From contig DILV01000022.1 of the NCBI GenBank assembly GCA_002425225.1, forward strand, positions 1-34,400: 34,400 nucleotides of DNA, written 5' to 3'. Source of the DNA: Thiothrix sp. UBA5583. Lineage in GTDB: Bacteria; Pseudomonadota; Gammaproteobacteria; Thiotrichales; Thiotrichaceae. Positions 1-8,932 of the stretch are shown in pieces (position 1 is the stretch's first letter; each line of letters begins with the position of its first letter). A program made the translations under genes and the position numbers. The notes beneath the pieces were generated by a model. It was given only the letters and a program-made list of their open reading frames with translations, was not told where the DNA came from and ran no database searches.

Positions 1-23
1 ACCACGGGAAATCCCAAAGAACC
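1..23. repeat. Insertion-sequence-like terminal inverted repeat, left edge
   Basis: Read on the minus strand these bases are GGTTCTTTGGGATTTCCCGT plus GGT. The last 20 bases of the window, read on the plus strand, are the same with one change (third base T here, C there). Both edges therefore run outward into the same sequence, as the two ends of an insertion sequence or two copies of one would. The GGYTCTTT start resembles ends I associate with ISL3-family elements, which is recollection only. The HsdR reading frame leaves its family pattern at this point. Confidence 0.5.
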
Positions 24-670
24 CGTTTTTTGCGTTTCGCCTTCCACAAGCGCCAGATGATCTGGAACGCGGTGTAAGTCTTGCCCGTGCCAGTTGCCAT
101 TACCAGCAACACGCGCTGTTGCCCGGCAGAAATGGCTTCGAGGGTTTTGTTGATGGCTTGCAACTGGTAATAACGCGGCGACTTGCTCGAACCGTCGTCA
201 TGGTAGGCCTGGGTAATCACCGGCAATTGCGCAGCGCTGTAGCCCTTCCACGCACAAAACTTTTCCCATAACTGCTGCGGCGAGGGAAATTCGCCAAGGG
301 CTATTTCACGCTCCAACTGTGCGGGGTTGGTTTTGTCGTGGAAAATGAAGCCGTCACCGTTACTGGCAAACACAAACGGCACATCCAGCAAGCGTGCGTA
401 AGCCAGCCCTTGCTGCATTCCTTTGCCGATCTCGTGGCGGTTGGCTTTGGCTTCAATCACTGCCAATGGCAGGTTCGGCTGGTGGTACAGCACCACATCC
501 GCCGATTTGACGCTACGCCGTGCCCCCACTTGCCCGCGCACAATGACTTTGCCATCACGCAATTTCACTTCCTGACGGATTTGGGTCATGTCATCCCAGC
601 CTGCGTTTTTTACCGCAGGCAGGATGTATTTGCTGATGATGTCGGTTTCCGAAAGCCGCTGTTTGTCCAC
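1..670 (-). CDS. hsdR: Type I restriction enzyme R subunit (HsdR), N-terminal part, truncated at the window edge
   Basis: HsdR is the nuclease/translocase subunit of type I restriction complexes. The first 220 or so residues are present. The start is [11 protein letters not shown], a GTG codon at 668-670; an in-frame TGA lies upstream and no ATG falls between. The N-terminal PD-(D/E)xK nuclease is visible as SADVVLY, then VIEAK, then the Q-rich GMQQGLAYA helix. The helicase Walker A follows as [13 protein letters not shown]. After KRKKR the family normally continues RILFLADRN; here the frame reads VLWDFPW, encoded by the edge repeat, so the gene may be broken by an insertion sequence or simply cut by assembly. 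No hsdM or hsdS lies upstream. The gene is 104 bp downstream of the terC-like gene on the same strand. Confidence 0.88.
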   Translation of the reverse strand, partial: MDKQRLSETDIISKYILPAVKNAGWDDMTQIRQEVKLRDGKVIVRGQVGARRSVKSADVVLYHQPNLPLAVIEAKANRHEIGKGMQQGLAYARLLDVPFVFASNGDGFIFHDKTNPAQLEREIALGEFPSPQQLWEKFCAWKGYSAAQLPVITQAYHDDGSSKSPRYYQLQAINKTLEAISAGQQRVLLVMATGTGKTYTAFQIIWRLWKAKRKKRVLWDFPW

Positions 671-774
671 GGGATGCCCTGTAGCGCCGGTTGCTCATTT
701 GTTGTGATAAATAGCGGTTTTATGGCGCTACAGCAAGCAATTTATGAACCCTGTAACAATGTCTATGTGATTCC

Positions 775-1722
775 TTAACGTTCGCGGGTATAACGCAAGC
801 TCAGGATCACCGAGATGGCAATAATGCTGGCTACTACCACCAATGACCAAGTGATTGGTATTTTATAAACGTCCAGCAGCAGCATTTTACTACCGATGAA
901 AATCAAAACTAATGCCAAACCGTATTTGAGCAGAACAAAACGATCGGCAAAGTCAGCCAGCAGGAAATACATGGCGCGTAAGCCCAGAATCGCAAAGATA
1001 TTGGAGGTCAACACAATAAACGGGTCACTGGTAATGGCAAAAATGGCAGGAATGGAATCCACCGCAAAAATCAGGTCGGTAATTTCCACCATAATCAATA
1101 CTAAGAACAAGGGGGTGGCATAACGCAGACCATTTTGCACCACAAAGAACTTTTCCTGATGGAACGTCGTTGTCATGCGCATATGCCCGCGTAACCAGCG
1201 AACCAAGGGGTTCTGTTCCAGATCAGGTTGATGTTCTGAAAACCACATCATTTTGATGCCGGTGAATACCAGAAATGCACCGAATACATACAAAATCCAG
1301 TGGAAATGTGCCAACAACCACGCACCGGCCAGAATCATGATCGTGCGCATCAGCAAAGCACCCAGTACCCCATAGAGCAATACTCGCCGCTGGTATTCAG
1401 GCGGAACAGCAAAATAGCTGAAAATCATCAACCAGACAAAGACGTTATCCACTGCCAGTGACTTTTCTACCAGATAGCCGGTCAGGAATTCGAGCGCTTT
1501 GGCATCTGCTATCTCGCGTCCTTGGGTTTCCCCCAAATACCACCATAAGGCGGCGTTGAAAAGCAGTGCCAGTATCACCCAGGCAACAGACCAAAGGGCG
1601 GCTTCCTTGATGGAAACCTTGTGGGCTTTGCGACCGCCCAATAGAAATAGATCAATCAGTAACATGATGATGACAAAGGCAAAAAAGCCAAGCCACATCC
1701 AAGTTGATCCTACGGTTTCCAT
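775..1722 (-). CDS. TerC/Alx family integral membrane protein
   Basis: A 315-residue polytopic membrane protein of the TerC family, whose members are linked to tellurite resistance or, for Alx-type proteins, to manganese export. The family signatures are present: a LAVDNVFVW segment in the first half and [19 protein letters not shown] in the second, each carrying the acidic residues thought to bind metal. About eight or nine hydrophobic segments run from the N-terminus to the C-terminal RYTRER tail. The length is normal for Alx-type members. An AGGAG Shine-Dalgarno precedes the ATG on the minus strand. The gene is divergent from the PsiE-like gene. I looked for the manganese-sensing yybP-ykoY riboswitch in the upstream 200 bp and did not see its conserved elements. 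Confidence 0.9.
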   Translation of the reverse strand: METVGSTWMWLGFFAFVIIMLLIDLFLLGGRKAHKVSIKEAALWSVAWVILALLFNAALWWYLGETQGREIADAKALEFLTGYLVEKSLAVDNVFVWLMIFSYFAVPPEYQRRVLLYGVLGALLMRTIMILAGAWLLAHFHWILYVFGAFLVFTGIKMMWFSEHQPDLEQNPLVRWLRGHMRMTTTFHQEKFFVVQNGLRYATPLFLVLIMVEITDLIFAVDSIPAIFAITSDPFIVLTSNIFAILGLRAMYFLLADFADRFVLLKYGLALVLIFIGSKMLLLDVYKIPITWSLVVVASIIAISVILSLRYTRER

Positions 1723-1927
1723 TCAGGAGTTCTCCTATAGTTGAGTCTTTTATCGGTATTTTCAATACTGTAGCGAAAGCGCTCATGCTGATGCGAATAA
1801 CCTTGTCAATATCCGTTTATTGATGCAAGCGACAAATACCCAAGTTTTGACAAGGTTTATTGCTAGTATGCTTGTGCCACATTAGCTTCAATGAGCGCAT
1901 CTTAATAAGTGCTAGGAGTATTCAATC

Positions 1928-2347
1928 ATGGTTGGCTATTTAAAGAATTTTGAAAAAATGACTACTCTATCATTGATCGGCATGATGGTCATTGTCGTGG
2001 CATTATCTATTTTTGAACTTGGATGGATTCTTTACAAGGATATCATGACTCCACCGTTGTTTTTGTTGGAAATAGATGAGTTGTTTGAAATATTTGGTTT
2101 TTTTCTGATGGTTTTGATCGGCCTTGAATTGATTGAAACGATGAAAGAGTATCTTGTTTCAGGAAAAATACGGTTGCATGTCATTTTTGCAGTTGCAATA
2201 ATTGCGATTAGCCGTAAAGTTATTATTTTGGAACCTGAAAAATACGAATCATTAACGCTGATAGGTATTGCTGTCATTATGCTTGCACTAGTTATCGGTT
2301 ACAAAATAGTGAAAAACGCGGAAAATCCTCAAAAAGCAGAAGGATGA
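1928..2347 (+). CDS. PsiE-family (phosphate-starvation-inducible) membrane protein
   Basis: A 139-residue protein with four hydrophobic segments (about residues 15-37, 45-67, 80-100 and 105-127). The acidic loop LLEIDELFEIFGFFLMVLIG between the first two is typical of the PsiE family, which is phosphate-starvation-inducible in Escherichia coli and of unknown biochemical role. An AGGAG lies 7 bp before the ATG. It leads a three-gene set with a PAP2 phosphatase and DgkA; the next start is 4 bp past its stop. All three products are small membrane proteins tied to phosphate or lipid metabolism. Its DNA is more AT-rich than the genes to either side. Confidence 0.8.
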   Translation: MVGYLKNFEKMTTLSLIGMMVIVVALSIFELGWILYKDIMTPPLFLLEIDELFEIFGFFLMVLIGLELIETMKEYLVSGKIRLHVIFAVAIIAISRKVIILEPEKYESLTLIGIAVIMLALVIGYKIVKNAENPQKAEG

Positions 2348-2351
2348 AGCC

Positions 2352-2885
2352 ATGCAAGTCGATAGGTATATTTTAAGCCTGTTTAATGAAATAAGAAGCC
2401 CCTACCTTGATGTTTTTTTTGAGGGCATAACATGGCTTGGTTCCCTTTGGCTATTGTTGCCATTCAGTGTGTTGCTAACCGTTGGCATGATGGTGACTGG
2501 GCAATATTCCCTGGGGATGCTAGGCCGTATTTATGTGCCTGCCAGTCTGTTGATAGCAAGTTCGCTGGCTTTTGTATTGAAGGCAGTGTTTGACCGCCAA
2601 CGGCCTAATCTGTTTGAAACCTGGGTGACATTGCCGGTGGATTCAGCTTTTCCAAGTGCGCATTCAGCCCAAGCGGCGGCTTTTTTTATGGCTTTGTGGT
2701 TTTTGTTGCCCACTTCCATGCGTTGGACAGTAGGCTGGATGTTGCTGCTAATCGTTTTGGCTGTGATGGCTTCCAGATTGTATTTGCAAGTGCACTGGCC
2801 TAGTGATGTACTGGCTGGCAGTTTATTGGGTGTAGGCTGTGCTATTGTCTTGCGCTTTATGTTATTGCCCAAGGAGGGTATATGA
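2352..2885 (+). CDS. PAP2-superfamily membrane phosphatase (undecaprenyl pyrophosphate or phosphatidate phosphatase type)
   Basis: A 177-residue membrane phosphatase. The three PAP2 signature motifs are all present: K-x6-RP as KAVFDRQRP (about residues 76-84), PSAH (about 98-101) and SR-x5-H-x3-D as SRLYLQVHWPSD (about 137-148), with the catalytic histidines. Such enzymes dephosphorylate phosphatidate, phosphatidylglycerophosphate or undecaprenyl pyrophosphate at the outer face of the inner membrane. The stop overlaps the start of dgkA by 4 bp (ATGA), so the phosphatase and the kinase are translationally coupled. This suggests both work on the same lipid phosphate pool. The exact substrate cannot be read from sequence. 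Confidence 0.88.
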   Translation: MQVDRYILSLFNEIRSPYLDVFFEGITWLGSLWLLLPFSVLLTVGMMVTGQYSLGMLGRIYVPASLLIASSLAFVLKAVFDRQRPNLFETWVTLPVDSAFPSAHSAQAAAFFMALWFLLPTSMRWTVGWMLLLIVLAVMASRLYLQVHWPSDVLAGSLLGVGCAIVLRFMLLPKEGI

Positions 2886-3256
2886 AAAACAAGTTTCTTG
2901 GCACAGGCGAAGCAGGTTATCACCCGTTACGTAAAATCAAAACGGTTTTCTCAGGTTTCCAATATGCAATCAAATATGATTTCAGTGTTACTTACAAACT
3001 GGTGTTATCCGCTATTGTCTTGAGTCTTGCATTCATTTTTCGGGAGTGGGTAGATTTTTTGTTGTTGATGACAGCAACGGTCTTGGTGGTGATGGCAGAG
3101 TTGTTTAACAGTGCCATTGAGGCCTTATGTGATTTTGTGGAAGAGCGCCATAATGAAAAAATCAAGGTCATCAAGGATATAGCCGCAGCAGCCGTGGGTA
3201 GTGCTATTCTGTTGTGGGTAACTGTGATGGTAATGGAAATCTGGCAGCTATTCTGA
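2882..3256 (+). CDS. dgkA: Diacylglycerol kinase DgkA
   Basis: A 124-residue prokaryotic diacylglycerol kinase, an inner-membrane trimer that phosphorylates diacylglycerol (or undecaprenol in Gram-positives) with ATP. The family core AELFNSAIEALCDFVEERHNE, with the E-x-x-N-x-A-I-E active-site pattern, is at about residues 72-92, followed by a KDIAAAAV segment and a third membrane helix. The amphipathic N-terminus reads GYHPLRKIKTVFSGFQYAI. The length matches Escherichia coli DgkA (about 122). The start overlaps the upstream phosphatase stop. The gene converges on the LOV gene with a 72-bp gap in which I see only a weak five-base hairpin. Confidence 0.93.
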   Translation: MKNKFLGTGEAGYHPLRKIKTVFSGFQYAIKYDFSVTYKLVLSAIVLSLAFIFREWVDFLLLMTATVLVVMAELFNSAIEALCDFVEERHNEKIKVIKDIAAAAVGSAILLWVTVMVMEIWQLF

Positions 3257-3328
3257 TACGTTACGTAAAGATAATTCTTTATCAGCTCGCATCGCAGTGT
3301 CGGTACGGAAATAGCTGCTCAGAACAAT

Positions 3329-3781
3329 TTACGGATTCTCATACGATGCTAGCTGGTTCCTAAGTGTGGTTATTTCTTCCTGTAATGTGACTAACTCACT
3401 GACATCTTTTTGCACACCGATGTAATACATAATGCCGTCTTCTTCATCGAAATAAGGGCTGATGCTGAGATCATTCCAGAACAGGCTGCCGTCTTTGCGA
3501 TAGTTGCGTAATACTGCTCGTACTGGTTGTTCGGCCTCGATGGCGTTACGGACTAATGTAATAGCTGCTTGTTCAGTGTCATTGCCTTGCAGAAAACGAC
3601 AATCTTTATAAAGGCATTCTTCGGCTGAATAACCGGTCATTTTTTCAAAAGCATGATTCACGTACAGCAAAATGGTATCGCTGCCCTCACGTTCGGCAAT
3701 GGTAATGCCATGTTCTGCACGATCCAGCAATGCTTGCAGCAAGTCTGGGCGAATCACTGGTTCCGTAGGTATATCCCTCAT
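3329..3781 (-). CDS. Short LOV-domain blue-light photoreceptor
   Basis: A 150-residue stand-alone LOV (light-oxygen-voltage) PAS protein. The flavin-binding signature is DCRFLQG, with the adduct-forming cysteine at residue 61. The flavin-contacting N93, N103 and Q124 sit in NYRKDGSLFWN and IGVQKDVSE. The usual residue before the cysteine is Asn; here it is Asp60, a conservative change. The last 20 residues form a J-alpha-like helix, and there is no kinase, GGDEF or DNA-binding output domain. In Pseudomonas putida a short LOV protein (PplR1) works with the MerR-type regulator LitR to induce genes much like those further along this window; whether this protein does so here is inference. An AAGGAG ribosome site precedes the ATG. 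Confidence 0.9.
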   Translation of the reverse strand: MRDIPTEPVIRPDLLQALLDRAEHGITIAEREGSDTILLYVNHAFEKMTGYSAEECLYKDCRFLQGNDTEQAAITLVRNAIEAEQPVRAVLRNYRKDGSLFWNDLSISPYFDEEDGIMYYIGVQKDVSELVTLQEEITTLRNQLASYENP

Positions 3782-3862
3782 TTATGGCTCCTTGTATCTG
3801 CGTGAAACCAATCATACTCAACTCAATGCAGTTGTGCTATCACCGTCCTTAACGGCATAGGA

Positions 3863-6800
3863 TTACACCATTGAATCCTTGGCAGACGTTTTAGCGATTT
3901 TGTGAGACTTGCCGAACAATTTGGCGGGCAATTCGCGCACATCCTCTTTCACCAGATACAACGCAGGCACCAGGTACAACGCGAGGAAGGTCGCAAACAA
4001 AATCCCGAAACCCAGTGACACCGCCATCGGGATCAAGAATTGCGCCTGTGTGGTTTTGTCCAGCAACAGCGGGGTCATTCCGGCAAACGTGGTGAGTGAG
4101 GTCAGCAAAATCGGGCGGAAACGGGTTGCGCCCGCTTCCCGCACTGCTTCCGCAATTGCCATGCCTTCTTTGAGTTTGTGGTTAATGCGATCCACCATCA
4201 CGAGGGAATCGTTTACCGCCACCCCGAACAGTGCCAACAAGCCGAACATGCTGCTGATGCTCAAATCCATGCCCATCAAGGTGTGCCCACCGAATGCGCC
4301 GATAATCGAGAACGGAATCACGCTCATGACCACCAACGGTTGTGCATACGATTGCAACGGAATCGCCAGCAGGATGTAAATCGCCAGCAAGGCAAAACCC
4401 AGCCCCAAGAACAGACTGCCCATCGACTCGCGCTGTTCTTTTTGTTCACCCTCCATGTTGTAGCTTACGCCGGGATGTTGCTGCAATTCTGCATCCAGCC
4501 ACACACGGAAATCGGCAACAACCTTGGGAATATTGATGCGCCCCTTGTCGACATCGGCGGTAACATCAATGACCCGCTGGCGGTCTACCCGCGAAATTTT
4601 CGGTGCACCTTGCCCCAACGTAATGTCGGCGACTTCGATCAAGGGGATTTCCGCGCCGTCAGTGGTGCGGATCAGCAGGTTTTGCAAATCGGCCAGTGAA
4701 TAGCGCTCTTCTTTGGGGTAACGCACCATCACTTTGACTTCCGATTTATCCCGCTGGATGCGCTGGGCTTCCGCACCAAAAATTGCGTGGCGCACTTGCG
4801 TACCGATGGCTCCCAGTGTCAAGCCCAGTTGCTCGGCTTCGGGGCGGATGCGCAATTGCACTTCCTGTTTGCCGCCTTCAAAGCTGTTTTTGATGTCGAA
4901 AACGCCCTCGTATTCCGCCATTTTTGCCTTGATTTTATCGGCAACCTGCGCCATTTCCGCAAAATCATTGCCGCGCAATTGCACTGCCAAGGGGCTGCCG
5001 CCTTGGGCGACTTCGGCACGGAAACTGACCTCCTGTGCGCCGGGGATAGCACCGATCAGTTTGCGCCATTCGTTAGTCAAGGCAGTACTGCTGATGGCGA
5101 GGGTGCGTTCTTCCGGGGCAGTAATCTCGAAGGTGACGCTGCCCAGATGCGATTTGCCGGTGCTTTCGCCACGTCTGCCGGACGAGCCGGTTGCGCCAAC
5201 CGTGACGAGGATATGTTGGATAATGCTCTCGCCCGTGGTCGGTTCGATGTATTTTGCCTGTAATTTACTGGCAGCTTCTGCCATGCGCTCAATGTGGCGC
5301 GTGGTCATGTCAATCGGCGTACCTTCCTGCATTTGCAAGGTGGCGGTGGCAAATTCGCCTTGCACACGCGGGAAGAAAGTGAATTTCATGCGCCCGCTCA
5401 TGGGCAAGGTCAGGGTGAGGATAAACAAGGCAATGAAAATGCTGATGACCAGATAACGCCAGTTGAGCGCGGTGTCCAGTGAGGGGCGATAAACACGCTC
5501 GACAAATGTTTCCAGCCCGTGGGAAAACTTGCGCTGGAAACGGGTGAACGCACCGATTTCAGCGTCGCTGCGTGGGTGCAAGTGGCGCAAATGCGCGGGC
5601 AGAATGAACTTGGATTCAATCAGTGAGAAAATCAGCACCGGAATCACGATCATGGGAATTTGTGCGAAAATCGGGCCGCGATCCCCCCCCATCATTAACA
5701 ACGGTGTGAAGGCCGCCACCGTGGTCATGACACCAAACGTAACGGGTATGCTGACTTCCTGCGTTCCCTCCACTGCCGCCCGCATGGGGTCATCGTGGCG
5801 TTTGACGTGCGAGTAAATGTTTTCCCCGGTGACAATGGCATCATCGACCACAATCCCCAGCACCAGAATAAACGCAAACATGCTCACCAGATTCAGGGTG
5901 ACGCCGAGTTCCGGCATCAGCCACAGTGCGCCGAGGAAGCTAACTGGAATCCCCAGCATGATCCAAAACGCCAAATCCATGCGCAGAAACAGCGTCAACA
6001 CAATAAACACCAAAATCGCGCTTTGAATCGCGCTGGACGTGAGGGTGGCGAGACGTGCCTTGATGGTCTTGGAATTGTCGCGCCAATAATCCAGCGTGAT
6101 CCCGGCAGGTAGGCTATCGCGACGTTCTGCAATGTAATCCTTGATCGTATTGGCAAGCGTAATCGCGTTCTGGTCGCCGATGCGGTAGACGTTGATGAAG
6201 GCGGCTTTTTGCCCGTCGTATTCGGAATAGAGTTCGTCTTCGTTGAAGCCATCGTTGATGCTGGCAATATCACCGAGGCGGATGGTGGAGCCATCCTTGC
6301 CGCTGATCACGGTAATATTGGCAAATTCCGCTTGCTGGTAGGCTTGCCCCAGACTGCGTACCAGAATATCGCCGCCACTGGTTTTGACCGTACCACCGGG
6401 AATGTCCCGCGAGGCGTTGCGGATGGCTTGTGCAATCGTATCAAGGGTGATCCCGTATTGGCGCAGGGTGGTTTGCGGCACGCTGACGCTGATTTCAAAC
6501 GGGCGTACCCCGCCCAAATCGGCTTGGGTAATACCGGGCAGGCGCAGCATTTCATCACGCACTTCTTCGGCTTGCAGGCGCAATTCCGCTTCCGAGAGTT
6601 GGTTGCTGGCGAGTACCACACTGATGACTTCGCGGCGGCGGGTGAGTTGTTCGATTACCGGGCGTTCCGCATCGGCGGGCAGGCGATTGACAATGCCATC
6701 CACGCGGGTTTTGATCTGGTTGACCAGCTCGGTCACGTCGTGCTGTTTGTCGATTTCGACACGTATTTGTGCCGAGCCTTCTGAGGCATCGCTGAGGATT

Positions 6801-7033
6801 TCGGTAATACCTTGCAGGTCGGCAATCGCTTCTTCAATACGGGTAATAATGCCGTCTTCGACTTCGCGCGGCGTCGCACCGGGGTAGGCGACGGTAATAT
6901 TGACAATATCCAGCTCAAATTCGGGGAAGACTTCCAGCGGAATGCGTTTGAGGGCGGAATATGTCCCTAACACCATGATGAGTACCATCAGAATGTTGGC
7001 TGCAACCGGGTTGCGGACGAACCAAGCGATCAT
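3863..7033 (-). CDS. RND-family efflux transporter, inner-membrane permease
   Basis: A 1056-residue proton-driven RND pump of the AcrB/HAE type. The N-terminal helix (MIAWFVRNPVAANILMVLIM) is followed by a large periplasmic porter domain, a central membrane block with the proton-relay motif GIVVDDAIVTGEN, a second porter domain starting around SGRMKFTFFPRVQGEF, and a second membrane block ending in LALYLVPALYLV. The length is typical. It overlaps its adaptor gene by 4 bp (ATGA at 7030-7033), so the two form an adaptor-permease pair. No outer-membrane TolC-type gene is present here. The substrate cannot be predicted. Confidence 0.95.
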   Translation of the reverse strand: MIAWFVRNPVAANILMVLIMVLGTYSALKRIPLEVFPEFELDIVNITVAYPGATPREVEDGIITRIEEAIADLQGITEILSDASEGSAQIRVEIDKQHDVTELVNQIKTRVDGIVNRLPADAERPVIEQLTRRREVISVVLASNQLSEAELRLQAEEVRDEMLRLPGITQADLGGVRPFEISVSVPQTTLRQYGITLDTIAQAIRNASRDIPGGTVKTSGGDILVRSLGQAYQQAEFANITVISGKDGSTIRLGDIASINDGFNEDELYSEYDGQKAAFINVYRIGDQNAITLANTIKDYIAERRDSLPAGITLDYWRDNSKTIKARLATLTSSAIQSAILVFIVLTLFLRMDLAFWIMLGIPVSFLGALWLMPELGVTLNLVSMFAFILVLGIVVDDAIVTGENIYSHVKRHDDPMRAAVEGTQEVSIPVTFGVMTTVAAFTPLLMMGGDRGPIFAQIPMIVIPVLIFSLIESKFILPAHLRHLHPRSDAEIGAFTRFQRKFSHGLETFVERVYRPSLDTALNWRYLVISIFIALFILTLTLPMSGRMKFTFFPRVQGEFATATLQMQEGTPIDMTTRHIERMAEAASKLQAKYIEPTTGESIIQHILVTVGATGSSGRRGESTGKSHLGSVTFEITAPEERTLAISSTALTNEWRKLIGAIPGAQEVSFRAEVAQGGSPLAVQLRGNDFAEMAQVADKIKAKMAEYEGVFDIKNSFEGGKQEVQLRIRPEAEQLGLTLGAIGTQVRHAIFGAEAQRIQRDKSEVKVMVRYPKEERYSLADLQNLLIRTTDGAEIPLIEVADITLGQGAPKISRVDRQRVIDVTADVDKGRINIPKVVADFRVWLDAELQQHPGVSYNMEGEQKEQRESMGSLFLGLGFALLAIYILLAIPLQSYAQPLVVMSVIPFSIIGAFGGHTLMGMDLSISSMFGLLALFGVAVNDSLVMVDRINHKLKEGMAIAEAVREAGATRFRPILLTSLTTFAGMTPLLLDKTTQAQFLIPMAVSLGFGILFATFLALYLVPALYLVKEDVRELPAKLFGKSHKIAKTSAKDSMV

Positions 7034-8214
7034 GGCTTGGACTCCGGTTTGGTTTCACCCGCGACTTGCACGGCTTGTCCCTCGGTTGCCAGCGGCAACG
7101 GGGTGATGATTACACGTTGCCCGTTAAGATCAGCATCGGTTTGAAACACGACGTCTTTTTCGGCATTCCACACGAGGTTAATCGATTGCACGCTGACTTT
7201 GCCGTCACGCAATAGCAGGATTTCCTTGCCTTGGCGTACCGCTGAAGCGGGAACAACATACACGTTGTTGAAGGTTTTGCCGTCAATTTTCGCGGTGACG
7301 TATTGCCCAATGCGCAAGGGCGTTGACACGCCGTCGCGGGCGCTGAAAGGCTGGTCAATTTGCGCAATTACGCTGATTTGGCGGCTTTTTTCATCAAGTG
7401 CGGCGCTGCTGCGTACCACTTGCCCTTGCCAGACATCGTTGCGGTTGCCGTTGCTGGGGCTGAACGCCACTTTGGGCATCGCGGCGGTGTCGGCGGCTTT
7501 ATCGCGGAAGGCTTCGGGCATTCCCAGCAGGTCGTATTGCGCCAGTGAGAGCGGCAAATGCACTTCCACCGCGTCGGTGGCGTAGATCACACCCAAGACC
7601 GTGCCGGGGGTGACGTATTGCCCGACTTCGACACGTTTTTCCTGAACGCGCCCGCTGTAAGGCGCGGTAATGCGGGTGCGGGCAAGGTTAAGCTTTTCTT
7701 GCTGGAGTTTGGCTTCGGCGGCATTGATGGCGGCTTGCGCGGCGGCAATGTGCGGGCGGCGGGCGGCAAGATCGCTTTGCGGGCGGGAGGCGTTGCCGTC
7801 AAGCAAATTCCAGTCACGTTGCGCGAGTTTTGCTTGGGCTTGCTGCTCTTGCAGGGACAGTTGTTTTTGCGCGAGATCACCCTCGGCAATGGTAACGGCG
7901 TTGCTGTAGTTGGCAGCATCCAGTTTCAGCAAGGTTTCACCCTTGTCAAAATAGTTGCCAGCCTGAAAGTTGGGGGAAATCTCCAGCACCTTGCCGGAGA
8001 CTTCCGCCACCAGACTGGTTTGGGTTTGCGCCTTGACAATGCCGGAAGCACTAACCTTGACTTGGTAGGATTGCAAGTTCAGCGGCTGGGCTTCAACCAC
8101 GGTGGGGCGGGTTTCCTGCGGGTGTTTTTCGGCTTCAGGGCCGGTAGCGATGAGGAATTTGCCCAAACCGAAACCGACTGCAATGACCAGCAGGGGCAGA
8201 ATGACTTTTTTCAT
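7030..8214 (-). CDS. RND efflux periplasmic adaptor (membrane fusion protein)
   Basis: A 394-residue membrane fusion protein linking the downstream RND pump to an outer-membrane channel. An N-terminal membrane anchor (MKKVILPLLVIAVGFGLG) is followed by a lipoyl-like half (VSASGIVKAQTQTSLVAEVSGKVLEI), an alpha-helical hairpin rich in Gln, Ala and Leu at about residues 100-175, the returning lipoyl half (ITAPYSGRVQEKRVEVGQYVTPG), and C-terminal beta-barrel and membrane-proximal domains. It is first in a two-gene operon and overlaps the permease start. It lies 68 bp downstream of the lipid-operon genes on the same strand, with no clear terminator between. Confidence 0.92.
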   Translation of the reverse strand: MKKVILPLLVIAVGFGLGKFLIATGPEAEKHPQETRPTVVEAQPLNLQSYQVKVSASGIVKAQTQTSLVAEVSGKVLEISPNFQAGNYFDKGETLLKLDAANYSNAVTIAEGDLAQKQLSLQEQQAQAKLAQRDWNLLDGNASRPQSDLAARRPHIAAAQAAINAAEAKLQQEKLNLARTRITAPYSGRVQEKRVEVGQYVTPGTVLGVIYATDAVEVHLPLSLAQYDLLGMPEAFRDKAADTAAMPKVAFSPSNGNRNDVWQGQVVRSSAALDEKSRQISVIAQIDQPFSARDGVSTPLRIGQYVTAKIDGKTFNNVYVVPASAVRQGKEILLLRDGKVSVQSINLVWNAEKDVVFQTDADLNGQRVIITPLPLATEGQAVQVAGETKPESKP

Positions 8215-8282
8215 GAGTACCGACTCGTCCTTTTCCTTTTGAGGGATTATTCTACTGCCCCATTGTGCAAACAGTAAGGAAG

Positions 8283-8390
8283 TTAACCGTAGCGCCCGTC
8301 AATGCGCGGCTTAATCAGCATCGGTACATAGTGCCACACAAACAGCGCAAAAGCGGTAATCCGTAGCAGTTGTGAGCCTAGAATCCACAT
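8283..8390 (-). CDS. Predicted 35-residue single-pass membrane peptide at the end of the lipid operon
   Basis: A short open frame starting 2 bp after the stop of the chalcone-isomerase-like gene and ending at TAA (8283-8285). The product begins MWILGSQLLRITAFALFVW and ends in the basic tail PRIDGRYG, giving one hydrophobic helix of about 20 residues. The position at the 3' end of a tightly overlapping operon suggests translational coupling, although no strong Shine-Dalgarno is visible (AGGG about 13 bp upstream). It could be a real small membrane subunit or a chance frame; similar position and sequence in related genomes would decide. Confidence 0.45.
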   Translation of the reverse strand: MWILGSQLLRITAFALFVWHYVPMLIKPRIDGRYG

Positions 8391-8392
8391 CG

Positions 8393-8920
8393 CTAGGGCA
8401 AACCCTGCAACAACGCTTCCCGCAATTCCTGTGCTATCGGTTGCTTGTCACCCAGCCAAATCCCGAAATACACCCGCGCAAACTCCGCCGATGGCACGCG
8501 GGTAACGGGTTTGCCATTCAACAGCAAACGGGTGGCTTGCGCTTGCGCGTCGTAACACATCTGGTAAACATCACTCGCCTTCACATCCGCATACGCTGCA
8601 TGAAGCTGGTCTAATTGTGGCTGCACCTTTGCCAAGGTTGCCGCATCGTGCTGGCGTTTCAGCACAGTTTCTGCGGCGAGGATGAATTTGTCCGCCGTCA
8701 ATTCCACCGCGTAATCCAGTTTCAGACAGCGCGAAACCTTCGCATCCAGTACCGTAGCGCGGCGGGCATCAGGGCTGACCGCAAGCTCCGCCTCATACAC
8801 CTTGATCACCCCCAGATAACGCGCCTCACCCTTGCCGACGGTTTGCAAACCTGCCGGAATATTTGCCCCGACACTCAGGGGCAAACAGCACAATGCCAGC
8901 AATAAACCTTGACGCAACAT
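8393..8920 (-). CDS. Chalcone isomerase-like periplasmic protein
   Basis: A 175-residue protein with a cleavable signal peptide (MLRQGLLLALCCLPLSVGA, cut near residue 19) and a body resembling the bacterial chalcone-isomerase-like family: GKGEARYLGVIKVYEAEL near the N-terminus, and a C-terminal FARVYFGIWLGDKQP segment found in these proteins. Bacterial members are not flavonoid enzymes in general; the related plant fatty-acid-binding proteins and the lipid operon here suggest a fatty-acid-binding role, which is inference. The gene starts 12 bp after the DUF3833 stop and belongs to the same operon. Confidence 0.78.
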   Translation of the reverse strand: MLRQGLLLALCCLPLSVGANIPAGLQTVGKGEARYLGVIKVYEAELAVSPDARRATVLDAKVSRCLKLDYAVELTADKFILAAETVLKRQHDAATLAKVQPQLDQLHAAYADVKASDVYQMCYDAQAQATRLLLNGKPVTRVPSAEFARVYFGIWLGDKQPIAQELREALLQGLP

Positions 8921-8932
8921 GTCGATAACCCC

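Noticed and set aside
1847-1872. TTGACA with TATGCT as a promoter for the PsiE-like gene
   Set aside because: The spacer is only 14 bp and no better -10 lies at 16-18 bp.
1723-1927. Possible yybP-ykoY manganese riboswitch upstream of the TerC-family gene
   Set aside because: The conserved junction sequences of that riboswitch could not be found on the minus strand.
3257-3328. Bidirectional terminator between dgkA and the LOV gene
   Set aside because: Only a five-base AT-rich stem (GATAA/TTATC) is seen, without a strong stem or T-tract.
3909-8277. Many long open frames antisense to the RND pump and adaptor genes
   Set aside because: They are low-complexity shadow translations of GC-rich coding DNA with no ribosome sites or recognisable domains.
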